Assembly: GCA_964501725.1 (NCBI GenBank)
Contig: CAZCTO010000001.1
Span: 62,001-126,000, forward strand
Length of the DNA stretch: 64,000 nt
Direction: 5' to 3'
Source: CAZCTO01 sp964501725
Lineage (GTDB): Bacteria > Bacillota > Clostridia > Saccharofermentanales > Saccharofermentanaceae
Part shown: piece after piece, positions 42,800-50,961 of the stretch
Numbering within the stretch: the stretch's first letter is position 1
How the letters are laid out: each line of letters opens with the position of its first letter
The notes under the pieces: model-generated
What the model was told of the DNA's origin: nothing
What the model saw: only the letters and a program-made list of their open reading frames with translations
Database searches by the model: none
Program-made: the position numbers and the translations under genes

Positions 42800-43200
42800 A
42801 AAGCCTCCTCCTTCCCGCGAATTCCGGATTTATAAAGTATCCCGCAACTCGTAAACAGTGTAAGAGGCGTTGAAAGCAATGATATTCCTTTCTCACGGGC
42901 CAGATTGCACATGTTTTCATCCGGCACTTTGCCCCGGACAAAAACAATAAACTTCACATCAAGCATTTCCGCAGTTCGGATCGTCTGCGGGTTAACAAGA
43001 CCTGTGAGCATCATTTGATTTGTCGCTCCGGAAAAGGCCATTACATCGCTCATCAAATCAGACCCGCAAGCAACATTGATTTCAATATCCGATTCTTCTG
43101 TCATAACAATAACTTTTGCATTAAGAAGCTCAGCACATTCCAATATTTTCATCTTCAGTTCCCCCGATAATTGATCACTCGAAAACCATTTAAATAACAT
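42796..43200 (-). CDS. DRTGG-like domain protein, first gene of redox cluster
   Basis: A 134-residue protein similar in kind to the one at 40664-41023. It contains LSGELKMKILECAELLNAKV, then IEINVACGSDLMSDVMAFSG and QMMLTGLVNPQTIRTAEML, and ends near LLSTPLTLFTSCGILY. The pattern fits the stand-alone DRTGG group found beside hydrogenase-like genes. It lies at the 5' end of the cluster, divergent from the glutamine-synthetase-like gene. The stop overlaps the probable ATA start of the next gene. The ligand is unknown. Confidence 0.75.
   Translation of the reverse strand: MLFKWFSSDQLSGELKMKILECAELLNAKVIVMTEESDIEINVACGSDLMSDVMAFSGATNQMMLTGLVNPQTIRTAEMLDVKFIVFVRGKVPDENMCNLAREKGISLLSTPLTLFTSCGILYKSGIRGKEEAL
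42807..42813 (-). promoter_or_regulatory. ribosome binding site that sets the AUA start
   Basis: AAGGAGG on the minus strand, perfectly complementary to the 16S rRNA tail. It ends seven bases before the ATA at 42799 and about 80 bases before the only in-frame ATG. It supports initiation at the unusual codon. Confidence 0.7.
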
Positions 43201-43348
43201 GTTACATGATTCTTAAACAATGATATCATGAAAATCCCGATTATTAGTCCACGACAATACAATTTTAGAGTTTCAATTTACTTTTCTCCATTAAAATGAA
43301 TTGAGTAACTTTATCACGATGGTTAGAAATTTAATTACCGTAAAGTCA

Positions 43349-43357
43349 TGTTATAAT
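43349..43357 (+). promoter_or_regulatory. extended -10 promoter of the glutamine-synthetase-like gene
   Basis: TGTTATAAT is a consensus extended -10 element, 34 bases before the ATG at 43391. No good -35 is visible, as often with extended -10 promoters. Confidence 0.55.
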
Positions 43358-43390
43358 TAATTCGATTTATATCGAAAGGCGGGCGAACAT

Positions 43391-45301
43391 ATGGTTCCAT
43401 TTCGTATTCACCCAGATCTTTTATATCTGATTCCGGTTGAAGCTCATAATGCTTCGGATTTGACTGAAATTCTTTCCAAGCATCCGGAAATTCGATTTGT
43501 CTCTTTGGTAGGAATTGATCTTGCAGGAAATGATACTGACGAGAAAATTCCTATAACTAATTTTTTGGCTGATCTTAACGGATATCTAAGCGGTCATGTC
43601 GTTCAGACTGATGGTTCTTCGGTTGTTCTCCCGGGAATAGCAACACTTAATAACGGCAGAGTCGATTTTGAACCGGATAAGGATGTTATCTGGTATGTCG
43701 ATTACAATTACGAGCATCCGGATCCTGAAAACAATAAACCGATAGGGACATTACGAATCCCTTCTTTTCTTGTTCATAACGGAGATAAGGTTTGTTCCCG
43801 TTCAATACTGAAAAGATGTGTTGATCGATTTTCAACAGAGATACTATCTCTTCTCAAAAAGCACCCTCATCTTTGTGAGGGATATCATTTTGAGTATGAC
43901 GATATTGATCGTATAGAAATAATTGTAGCCACCGAGCTTGAATTCTGGGTCAGTTCACCGGATGAGAAAATCAACACTCAGCTACTTTCCATTTCTGAGA
44001 GCCTGAAAGAGCAATATTGGAAAAGGACAAAAGGTGTAGTCAGAACAGCTCTCGAACAGGTTATCATGATGTTGCAGCTGTATGGATTTGAGCCTGAGAT
44101 GGCACACAAGGAAGTCGGCGGAGTCAAAGCCCATTTATCCGGCAAGGGTGAATTTCACAATATCATGGAGCAGCTTGAAGTTGACTGGCATTACTCAAAT
44201 GCGCTTCAAGCGTCCGATTATGAATTGATAGCCAGAATCTCAATAAAAGAAATTTTCCGCATGCACGGCCTGGATGTAAGTTTTTCAGCAAAGCCTCTGC
44301 AGGGAGTTGCCGGAAGCGGTGAGCATACTCATGTAAACGCAGTTGCTTATCTTAAGAGCGGAAAGAAAGTTAATCTTTTTAGTCCTGAAGATCCTAAAAC
44401 CGATTTTCTCAGCGTAATCGGTTGGGGAGCGCTTATGGGTTTCATGAAACATTATTCTCTGATCAACCCGTTTATATCAGTGACAACAGATGCTTTTTTA
44501 CGACTGCAACCCGGATTTGAAGCACCTACGCATCCTGTCGTTTCTCTCGGGAAGGATATTGATACTCCGTCCAGAAACAGAACTGTTCTGATCGGACTGA
44601 TCCGCAACACCGACTCTCCTATGCAGACGCGGTTTGAGATAAGGTCGCCCAATCCGCATACGAATACCTATCTTTGCCTTTCGGCAGCTTATCAGTGTAT
44701 GCTGGAAGGAATTGAATTCTCCGTTCAGTCCGGGCGTTCGGCCCATGATCTTGAAAACGAATTCTGCAAACCTTTTGGAACGGAAGGTCAATATCTCGAA
44801 AAAGACAGGCTGTATCGTTCAGAAGATGATATTTTTGCGCGTTATTCCTCTGATGAAAGAGATAAACTGTTCGGTACACCGCCATCAACAGTATATGAAT
44901 CTCTTCGCAGCCTTCTTCGTGACGATTATCTGATTCCCGTACTGTGCGCCGGCGGCGTTTTTAGCGATAGTCTCCTGGCTTCGTACGCACATGCGATGTT
45001 AGACCGTTGGCAAACCGAGTTATCCGAAAGAACTATTCCGGATAATCTTGCCCAACTCAGACTTGTGGTTGCTTGTCATAATCCATCCAGTGAATACGAC
45101 GAAGCCCTCTGGAAAGAAATCGAAAAAATCAAAAATCGTCTTGCAAAAGATACCGCAAACTATGTGTCAATTTACAAGGAAATACGTATGGCAATCGATG
45201 CAAAGAATTTACGCGAACTTTCCAGACTACAGCAACTGATGAATTCACTTCAATCCGAACTTCTTACGTTGTATTCTGAATATTGCCACAACCAATTGTA
45301 A
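43391..45301 (+). CDS. glutamine synthetase family protein, long form
   Basis: A 636-residue protein of the glutamine synthetase superfamily. Recognisable parts are the N-terminal GIDLAGNDTDEKIPIT, and the central VGGVKAHLSGKGEFHNIMEQ, which stands where the metal-binding 'HHEVAPGQ' region lies. GVAGSGEHTHVNAVAYLKSG corresponds to the GSGxHxHxS motif, and RFEIRSPNPHTNTYL to the RxPxxxxNPYL motif. About 150 residues follow the core, largely helical. The enzyme should ligate ammonia or an amine to a carboxylate, but the divergent motifs make glutamate only the default substrate. It is monocistronic, with a TGTTATAAT promoter and a terminator at 45357-45398. Confidence 0.85.
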   Translation: MVPFRIHPDLLYLIPVEAHNASDLTEILSKHPEIRFVSLVGIDLAGNDTDEKIPITNFLADLNGYLSGHVVQTDGSSVVLPGIATLNNGRVDFEPDKDVIWYVDYNYEHPDPENNKPIGTLRIPSFLVHNGDKVCSRSILKRCVDRFSTEILSLLKKHPHLCEGYHFEYDDIDRIEIIVATELEFWVSSPDEKINTQLLSISESLKEQYWKRTKGVVRTALEQVIMMLQLYGFEPEMAHKEVGGVKAHLSGKGEFHNIMEQLEVDWHYSNALQASDYELIARISIKEIFRMHGLDVSFSAKPLQGVAGSGEHTHVNAVAYLKSGKKVNLFSPEDPKTDFLSVIGWGALMGFMKHYSLINPFISVTTDAFLRLQPGFEAPTHPVVSLGKDIDTPSRNRTVLIGLIRNTDSPMQTRFEIRSPNPHTNTYLCLSAAYQCMLEGIEFSVQSGRSAHDLENEFCKPFGTEGQYLEKDRLYRSEDDIFARYSSDERDKLFGTPPSTVYESLRSLLRDDYLIPVLCAGGVFSDSLLASYAHAMLDRWQTELSERTIPDNLAQLRLVVACHNPSSEYDEALWKEIEKIKNRLAKDTANYVSIYKEIRMAIDAKNLRELSRLQQLMNSLQSELLTLYSEYCHNQL

Positions 45302-45356
45302 TTTGCTGAACCCTTTTACTTACGCTCAAAAAAGTAACTCATACACGAGATAGCAA

Positions 45357-45398
45357 AACACCGGATAACGGACACGAAGTCCATTTATCCGGTGTTTT
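45357..45398. terminator. bidirectional terminator between convergent genes
   Basis: The stem AACACCGGATAA/TTATCCGGTGTT is flanked by A and T runs on both sides. It lies between the glutamine-synthetase-like gene (plus) and hom (minus) and serves both. Confidence 0.88.
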
Positions 45399-45415
45399 AC
45401 TTTTTATTACGATAG

Positions 45416-46648
45416 TTAATAGACTCGGATTCTCGATATATATCCGGGGATCTTATTTATAGCATCCGCAAGCATTTTTTCTGTGAGCATTCCATCTCTC
45501 CCAATGATGTACGCATTTTCATTTTCCATAATTGAATCAACCGGTTCGACATCTGTTTGAGAGAATATTTCTCTTACCTTGCTCTCTTCTGTTGCTCTTT
45601 GAATACGTATCAATACTTTGACTTTCATTTCCTCATACGGAAACAAGATCTCTTTCTCCGGATAATACCACTGGGTGATATGTGCATTTTTACCTTTATG
45701 CAATGCTCCGTCTAAAACATCTCCGACAACCGCGGAAGCAGTCGCTAACCTTCCGGCGCCTTTTCCGTAAAACATTGCATCTCCGAGAGCATTACCCTCG
45801 ACCATAATCGCATTGAACACACCGCTGGCGACACAAAGCGGAAGATCTTCATCCACAATATACGGAGCAACAATTATTTCGGCAAGCGTATCATTCGGGT
45901 TCGAGAAGACAGCAAGCAATTTTATCTTTGAATTCAGTGCTTTGGCATAAGCAATGTCTGTTGAATCAATCGCGGAAATTCCTTCCGTATGAATTTTGTT
46001 TGGGTCAACATAAGCACCATTCATTGCAATGCTTGCAAGAATTGAAATCTTTCTTTGTGCATCAATTCCGTCAATATCTGCGGCCGGATTCTGTTCTGCG
46101 TATCCCTTTTGCTGCGCACGAATCAGAGCAGATTTAAAGTCAGTTTTCGAGAGTGTCATTTGGGTAAGTATGTAATTGGTAGTCCCGTTTACAATCCCGG
46201 TAATCTTCAAAATTCGATTTGCCGCAAGGCATCTGTGAAGCGGACGAATGATTGGAATTCCTCCGCCTACAGCAGCCTCAAACAAATAAGCGCAATGGTT
46301 CCGGCTTGCAATACTCATTAACTCGACACCATGAGTTGCGACAAGTTCTTTATTGGAAGTAACTACAGTTTTTCCCTGCAACAGTGCTCTTTTAGTAAAT
46401 TCATATGCAATTCCGACGCCACCCACGGTTTCAACGACAAGTGAAATATCTTCATCCTCGAAAAACGCATCCGCGTCACTTGTAAGCAAATCAGCAAACT
46501 CACTTTCCGGGAATTTTCTGATATCGAGAATTTTTTTAACCCGCAGAGGTTGCCCCAAGTGTTTCTTAATTTTTTCCGAGTTCATCGATATAACTTCAGT
46601 CACACCGGATCCGACCACACCAAAACCGAGAATTCCAACGTAAATCAT
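45416..46648 (-). CDS. hom: homoserine dehydrogenase
   Basis: A 410-residue enzyme that reduces aspartate semialdehyde to homoserine on the threonine/methionine route. The NAD(P)-binding motif is VGILGFGVVGSGVTEVI. The substrate region holds VVTSNKELVATHG, AAVGGGIPIIRPLHRCL and NGTTNYILTQM, followed by YAEQNPAADIDGIDAQRKIS with catalytic acidic residues. The C-terminal 70 residues form an ACT domain (VKVLIRIQRATEESKVREIF). It follows a small ACT gene by 22 bases. Confidence 0.96.
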   Translation of the reverse strand: MIYVGILGFGVVGSGVTEVISMNSEKIKKHLGQPLRVKKILDIRKFPESEFADLLTSDADAFFEDEDISLVVETVGGVGIAYEFTKRALLQGKTVVTSNKELVATHGVELMSIASRNHCAYLFEAAVGGGIPIIRPLHRCLAANRILKITGIVNGTTNYILTQMTLSKTDFKSALIRAQQKGYAEQNPAADIDGIDAQRKISILASIAMNGAYVDPNKIHTEGISAIDSTDIAYAKALNSKIKLLAVFSNPNDTLAEIIVAPYIVDEDLPLCVASGVFNAIMVEGNALGDAMFYGKGAGRLATASAVVGDVLDGALHKGKNAHITQWYYPEKEILFPYEEMKVKVLIRIQRATEESKVREIFSQTDVEPVDSIMENENAYIIGRDGMLTEKMLADAINKIPGYISRIRVY

Positions 46649-46670
46649 TTTCTGCCCCCTATTCCGTCAC

Positions 46671-47114
46671 TTATTCTCTAGCTAGAATCCTGCAAGATCG
46701 AACACCGGGGATTTTCCCCACATCCGAAAGAAGCAAATCAATCGACCGGTTCATCCGATCTGTTTCCATCGAAATCGATACATCCGCAAGTCCGTTAATC
46801 GGAATATTCTGATTAATAGTCAATATGTTGCCCTTTGCAAAAGCAACACATTGGATAATGCCTGAAAGTATGCCCGGAAAATTCTCGACAGCAATTATTA
46901 ACGTTACCAGCTTACCCTTGCTCGTTTCATAGAACGGCATTATGGAATCCTTATATTTATAATATGCGCTTCTTGATAATCCGGCCAATTGAACGGCTTC
47001 ATTTACAGATCTTGCTTTTCCGGAGTTTAGAAGCCGCTTTACTGACATCACCTTCACAAAAACATCCGGTAATATTTCCGCTTTCACCAGAAAATACTCA
47101 TCATTTTGCGACAT
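46671..47114 (-). CDS. ACT domain protein, PheB/UPF0735-like
   Basis: A 147-residue protein with a short N-terminal helical region resembling a DNA-binding-type helix-turn-helix (LLNSGKARSVNEAVQLAGLS followed by SAYYKYKD) and a C-terminal ACT domain (VTLIIAVENFPGILSGIIQC). This arrangement matches the UPF0735/PheB family. Members sit upstream of homoserine dehydrogenase or prephenate-related genes and probably sense an amino acid. Here it precedes hom by 22 bases, so it likely couples threonine or methionine status to hom expression or activity. Confidence 0.88.
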   Translation of the reverse strand: MSQNDEYFLVKAEILPDVFVKVMSVKRLLNSGKARSVNEAVQLAGLSRSAYYKYKDSIMPFYETSKGKLVTLIIAVENFPGILSGIIQCVAFAKGNILTINQNIPINGLADVSISMETDRMNRSIDLLLSDVGKIPGVRSCRILARE

Positions 47115-47201
47115 ATTCCCTCCTCAAAATAGAAAATGCTGAGATATCATCTGCAGCATATGTCCTTGCGAGAAGAACATTTGTGTTTATGAGAAACTAT
47201 A

Positions 47202-47792
47202 TCATGAGTCACTCATTTTGGCAAGTATGGATCTGAAGGCTTTTCCCCGATGACTAATCGCATTCTTCTCCTCTTCGGACAATTCTGCTGCGGTCTTGTT
47301 GAGTTCAGGCAAAAAGAATATGGGATCATATCCAAAACCGTTTGAACCCACTTCATGTTCCAGAATGATCCCGCTCATGCTTTCTTCAACGGCTATCACC
47401 CTGTTGTCCTCACGGATCAATGTAATCGCACATATGAACTTGGCGGTTCTTTTCTCGAACGGAACGCCCAGAAGAAGACGATTGATTTCAGCAAACTTCT
47501 CTTTATATGTGGTTTCTTTTCCGAAGAATCTTGCTGACATAATTCCCGGCCGTCCTCCTAGTGCATCAATACACAAGCCGGAGTCATCAGCCATGACATT
47601 TCCTCCGACAAGCTGATGAATTTTTCGGGCTTTGATCATTGAGTTCTCCAGAAAAGTACTTCCGTCCTCAGGAATATCCATTTCGATGCCCGCTTCCTTC
47701 ATCCCGATGATTTCGATTGAAAGATCCTTTGTCAGATAACGGATCTCGTCTAATTTTCCATCATTGTTTGATGCAAAAACAATTCTTTTCAT
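47202..47792 (-). CDS. XTP/dITP pyrophosphatase (RdgB/HAM1)
   Basis: A 196-residue house-cleaning nucleotide hydrolase that removes XTP, dITP and dXTP. Conserved segments are RIVFASNNDGKLDEI (triphosphate binding), SFLENSMIKARK, VMADDSGLCIDALGGRPGI and GSNGFGYDPIFFLPEL, with AISHRGKAF at the C-terminus. I start it at the ATG at 47792, which has AAGGAG six bases upstream. The ATG at 47819 lies inside the previous gene and lacks a site. It follows the RNA methyltransferase gene closely. Confidence 0.95.
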   Translation of the reverse strand: MKRIVFASNNDGKLDEIRYLTKDLSIEIIGMKEAGIEMDIPEDGSTFLENSMIKARKIHQLVGGNVMADDSGLCIDALGGRPGIMSARFFGKETTYKEKFAEINRLLLGVPFEKRTAKFICAITLIREDNRVIAVEESMSGIILEHEVGSNGFGYDPIFFLPELNKTAAELSEEEKNAISHRGKAFRSILAKMSDS

Positions 47793-47803
47793 TTCCGCTC
47801 CTT

Positions 47804-49258
47804 TTACAATATTCTCCATGACTTCGGATAGAGGTTCTTTAGAGTTGATTTGTTCTTTTTGGCAAAACCGAGTGAAAAACCGTCCACCGCCACGATAAGA
47901 TCCTCATTATCTTCAAGTCTGCTCATTTCATTTTCATTCAAAAAAACAGTCTCCCCCTTCAAGTATCGTTGAAGCCGTTCGTCGTTACGGTCGATGTTCA
48001 GAAAACGTTCCGGCCGAATTTGCTCTTTAGGAAGACTGAGTGCCAGTGATTGAGACGGCGAAAAGAACAGACCGCTCCCTCGGTTAATAATCTCTCCCGG
48101 AAATCCGCCCATCTTAATCATTTTGAGTCCGTCATAAAAACCGGGTGCTATTGAATGAAAGTGGATTTTATTGCCTAACAGCACCGTCCCCGCGCTCATT
48201 TTTTCATGAAATATTGCATATGCTTTCTCTGTTAAAAGACCCGAGAAAAAGGCTTTCATTACTTGTATCGCATGTAATGAACTCCCCCGGGCAACAAGAG
48301 ATACTTTATAACCACGCATTATGTCTTCACTCAGATCTGATGAATTAGCGAGTGATTTTTGAAGCTTCACACAAAAGTGACCGTCCCCTTTGCTGAGATG
48401 AGGCCAGATTCTCATCGATCCTTTTACCGTACCTGCTGTTAAGTCAACATTAACGCCTTGGATTTTCGTTGGCGCGATAACCTGATAGTCTTTATGTTCA
48501 TGAATAAACCATTCAATCATTCCTTCGTCTTCTTCTCGCGAAAAAGTGCATGTTGAATAGATAATTGAACCGCCGGGACGCAGCATTAAGTCCGCTTGAC
48601 TCAATAATTCTTTTTGCATCGTTGTCGTCGACTTTGATCCGAATTTTTCCCAACTTTTTATCGCGGAAGGATCTCGTCGGAACATACCTTCCCCTGAGCA
48701 TGGCGCATCAATCAAAATTTTGTCAAAGTATTGCGGAAATCGAGCTGCAAGTCGCGCCGGAGATTCGTTGAGTATGACTGCGTTCTCGATTCCAAGCCGC
48801 TCGATATTTCGCAGAAGCGCCTTGGTTCGATCATAAGAAATATCATTTGCAATAAATACGCCTTGCCCCTTCATGCATTCAGCAATCCGTGTTGCCTTTC
48901 CGCCGGGTGCGGCACACAAATCCAGAATGTGTTCACCGGGTTTTGCGGACAGCACTTCAGCAGGAAGCATCGCACTGGGTTCCTGCATGTAAAATATGCC
49001 TGCATGAAAATATGGGTCATTTCCTGAAATATGTTCGCCCGCATAATAACCGGAATTACACCACGGAACATTATCGACGGAATTTCCGATGGCGCGAAGA
49101 ATCTTTTCATCCTCTTCCGGGTTCACTTTCAACCGGTTAATTCTTATCCCTCGATATGACGGCAAATCAAAACTCTCGAAAAAGCCTTCAACAGGCATTT
49201 CCGGATTGTCTCTAAAATAGGATTTCATTGAGTTTACAAAGGTATCCGGCAATTTCAT
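47804..49258 (-). CDS. RsmF/NOL1-Sun family RNA m5C methyltransferase
   Basis: A 484-residue SAM-dependent methyltransferase. The cofactor site is HILDLCAAPGGKATRIAECM. Catalytic motif IV is KILIDAPCSGEGMFRRDP, and motif VI with the nucleophile Cys is SIIYSTCTFSREEDEGMI. The C-terminal 190 residues include the RsmF-type tail (AIFHEKMSAGTVLLGNKIHF). It most likely makes m5C in 16S rRNA, though the position is uncertain without alignment. It overlaps the M3 peptidase gene upstream by four bases. Confidence 0.93.
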   Translation of the reverse strand: MKLPDTFVNSMKSYFRDNPEMPVEGFFESFDLPSYRGIRINRLKVNPEEDEKILRAIGNSVDNVPWCNSGYYAGEHISGNDPYFHAGIFYMQEPSAMLPAEVLSAKPGEHILDLCAAPGGKATRIAECMKGQGVFIANDISYDRTKALLRNIERLGIENAVILNESPARLAARFPQYFDKILIDAPCSGEGMFRRDPSAIKSWEKFGSKSTTTMQKELLSQADLMLRPGGSIIYSTCTFSREEDEGMIEWFIHEHKDYQVIAPTKIQGVNVDLTAGTVKGSMRIWPHLSKGDGHFCVKLQKSLANSSDLSEDIMRGYKVSLVARGSSLHAIQVMKAFFSGLLTEKAYAIFHEKMSAGTVLLGNKIHFHSIAPGFYDGLKMIKMGGFPGEIINRGSGLFFSPSQSLALSLPKEQIRPERFLNIDRNDERLQRYLKGETVFLNENEMSRLEDNEDLIVAVDGFSLGFAKKNKSTLKNLYPKSWRIL

Positions 49259-50943
49259 AGAGCAAGATACTCAGCAACCCGATATGCTGTTCTTTTGATC
49301 GCACCTGTTGTAAAAGGTGATTCAAGTCCGGCTTTTTCAATCAATTCGAGAAACATTTTATTTCCGCCTTCAAGGCATAATTGATCATAGATGGATAGCG
49401 CCTTTTGCGGTTGAGATCTTGAAATGTCCCAAATCTGCAGCGCGACAATTTGCGCAAGACAATAGTCGATATAATAAAACGGACTGGTAAAAATGTGACC
49501 TTTTTTAATCCAAGCGGCTCCTGATTCGTAGAATTCATTTCCGTCGTAATCAAGGAATGGTTGATATTTTTTTTCAAGATCATGCCATACATGATGACGA
49601 TCCGTAAATGTCATGGAAGGATTATCGTACACGATATGCTGAAATTCGTCGACCATACAACCGTAAGGAAGAAACAGAAGTGCCATGGTCAGGTGAAAAT
49701 CCCTGTAAAAACCCGCCTGATTGCCAAAAAACAATTCAAGATAGGGGTGTGATAGATATTCCATTGCTATGGAATGGATCTCACAGGTTTCGAGTGTCGG
49801 AGACAAGCATTCTATAAATGGAGAGCAATTTGCACTGCGTATTGCCGCATAGGCGTGACCGGACTCATGAATAAGCGTTGTCACATCATCCGATGTTCCG
49901 CTGGCATTCATGAATATAAACGGTACTCCATAATCAAGAAGAGTCGAACAATAGCCACCGGTTGATTTCCCTTTTCGAGATACAAGATCAGTAAACCCAT
50001 ATGTCTGCAGGACATCAAAAAAACTGGGATCTTTTTCGAAAATCAACTTGAACATTTTGCTCGCGCTGAGATGATACGCTTTTTTTTCAATAATCGGCTT
50101 TGGATTTCCGCCGGAAAACATAATAGGCAAATCATAGTACTTCAGTTCACCCGTTCCCAGACGTTCACGTTGCAATCTGCGAATTTCTGTCGTTAAAGGA
50201 ACAATATATCGAACAATATTGTCGCGAAACTCCGATACCATCTCAGGAGTATAGTCATAACGTTCCATGCGTTTGTACCCAAGCGATACAAACGTGGGAT
50301 ATGATAGTTTCTCTGCAATTTGAGTACGCGTTTTCACCAGATCATCAAAAATCTCGTTAAAAAAACTCAGATTCCCGGAAAAATAGTCCGAAACCGCTTC
50401 GTGGGCAAGCTTGCGCTCTTCTCTGTCAGATGACTCGAGAAAAGGATCCATCATGGCAAGGTTATATTTTTTGCCGTTGTAATGAACGGTGGCTTTGGAT
50501 AATTCCTGGTCATACTTGTTTTCGAGTTCACTTTCCGTTGTTAATTGATTGACGACTTCACCGGATACTGTTTCTTTGTGTGTTAATGCTTTTCTAAAAA
50601 GCATCTCGCCGAACTTCTCGCGAAGTGATTCTTTTATTTCGGAACTTAGAAGCATTGAGTAAACTGCTGCACTTAGATCGCTGACCGCAGGTTCCGATTC
50701 CTCAAAGTAACTCAGCTCTTTTAAATAAAAAGGATTGGATGTGTCCTGGTCATGGCGTATTTGACATAACGCTTCTGCAGTGTAGAATCGGCTCAATTGC
50801 TTCTGGAAATCAGCGAGCGCGGACTCAACAATATCTGTATCTTTCGAAGTCATAAGACGAAGACGTGTCTTCATCGCACACTCCCGAAATACTTCCAGGG
50901 AAGGACGCTCATATACAAGTTTACGATAATTGGGCATTTCCAC
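49255..50943 (-). CDS. M3 family oligoendopeptidase
   Basis: A 562-residue zinc metallopeptidase, related to PepF-type oligoendopeptidases. The active-site HEXXH-type motif is TTLIHESGHAYAAIR, with the third ligand Glu about 25-30 residues later in LSPTLETCEIHSIAMEYL. The preceding segment GGYCSTLLDYGVPFIFMN is typical. No signal peptide is present, so it probably degrades peptides in the cytoplasm. It lies between argS (18-base gap) and the RNA methyltransferase (four-base overlap). Confidence 0.93.
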   Translation of the reverse strand: MEMPNYRKLVYERPSLEVFRECAMKTRLRLMTSKDTDIVESALADFQKQLSRFYTAEALCQIRHDQDTSNPFYLKELSYFEESEPAVSDLSAAVYSMLLSSEIKESLREKFGEMLFRKALTHKETVSGEVVNQLTTESELENKYDQELSKATVHYNGKKYNLAMMDPFLESSDREERKLAHEAVSDYFSGNLSFFNEIFDDLVKTRTQIAEKLSYPTFVSLGYKRMERYDYTPEMVSEFRDNIVRYIVPLTTEIRRLQRERLGTGELKYYDLPIMFSGGNPKPIIEKKAYHLSASKMFKLIFEKDPSFFDVLQTYGFTDLVSRKGKSTGGYCSTLLDYGVPFIFMNASGTSDDVTTLIHESGHAYAAIRSANCSPFIECLSPTLETCEIHSIAMEYLSHPYLELFFGNQAGFYRDFHLTMALLFLPYGCMVDEFQHIVYDNPSMTFTDRHHVWHDLEKKYQPFLDYDGNEFYESGAAWIKKGHIFTSPFYYIDYCLAQIVALQIWDISRSQPQKALSIYDQLCLEGGNKMFLELIEKAGLESPFTTGAIKRTAYRVAEYLAL

Positions 50944-50961
50944 GCAAAGTTACCTCTTTAA

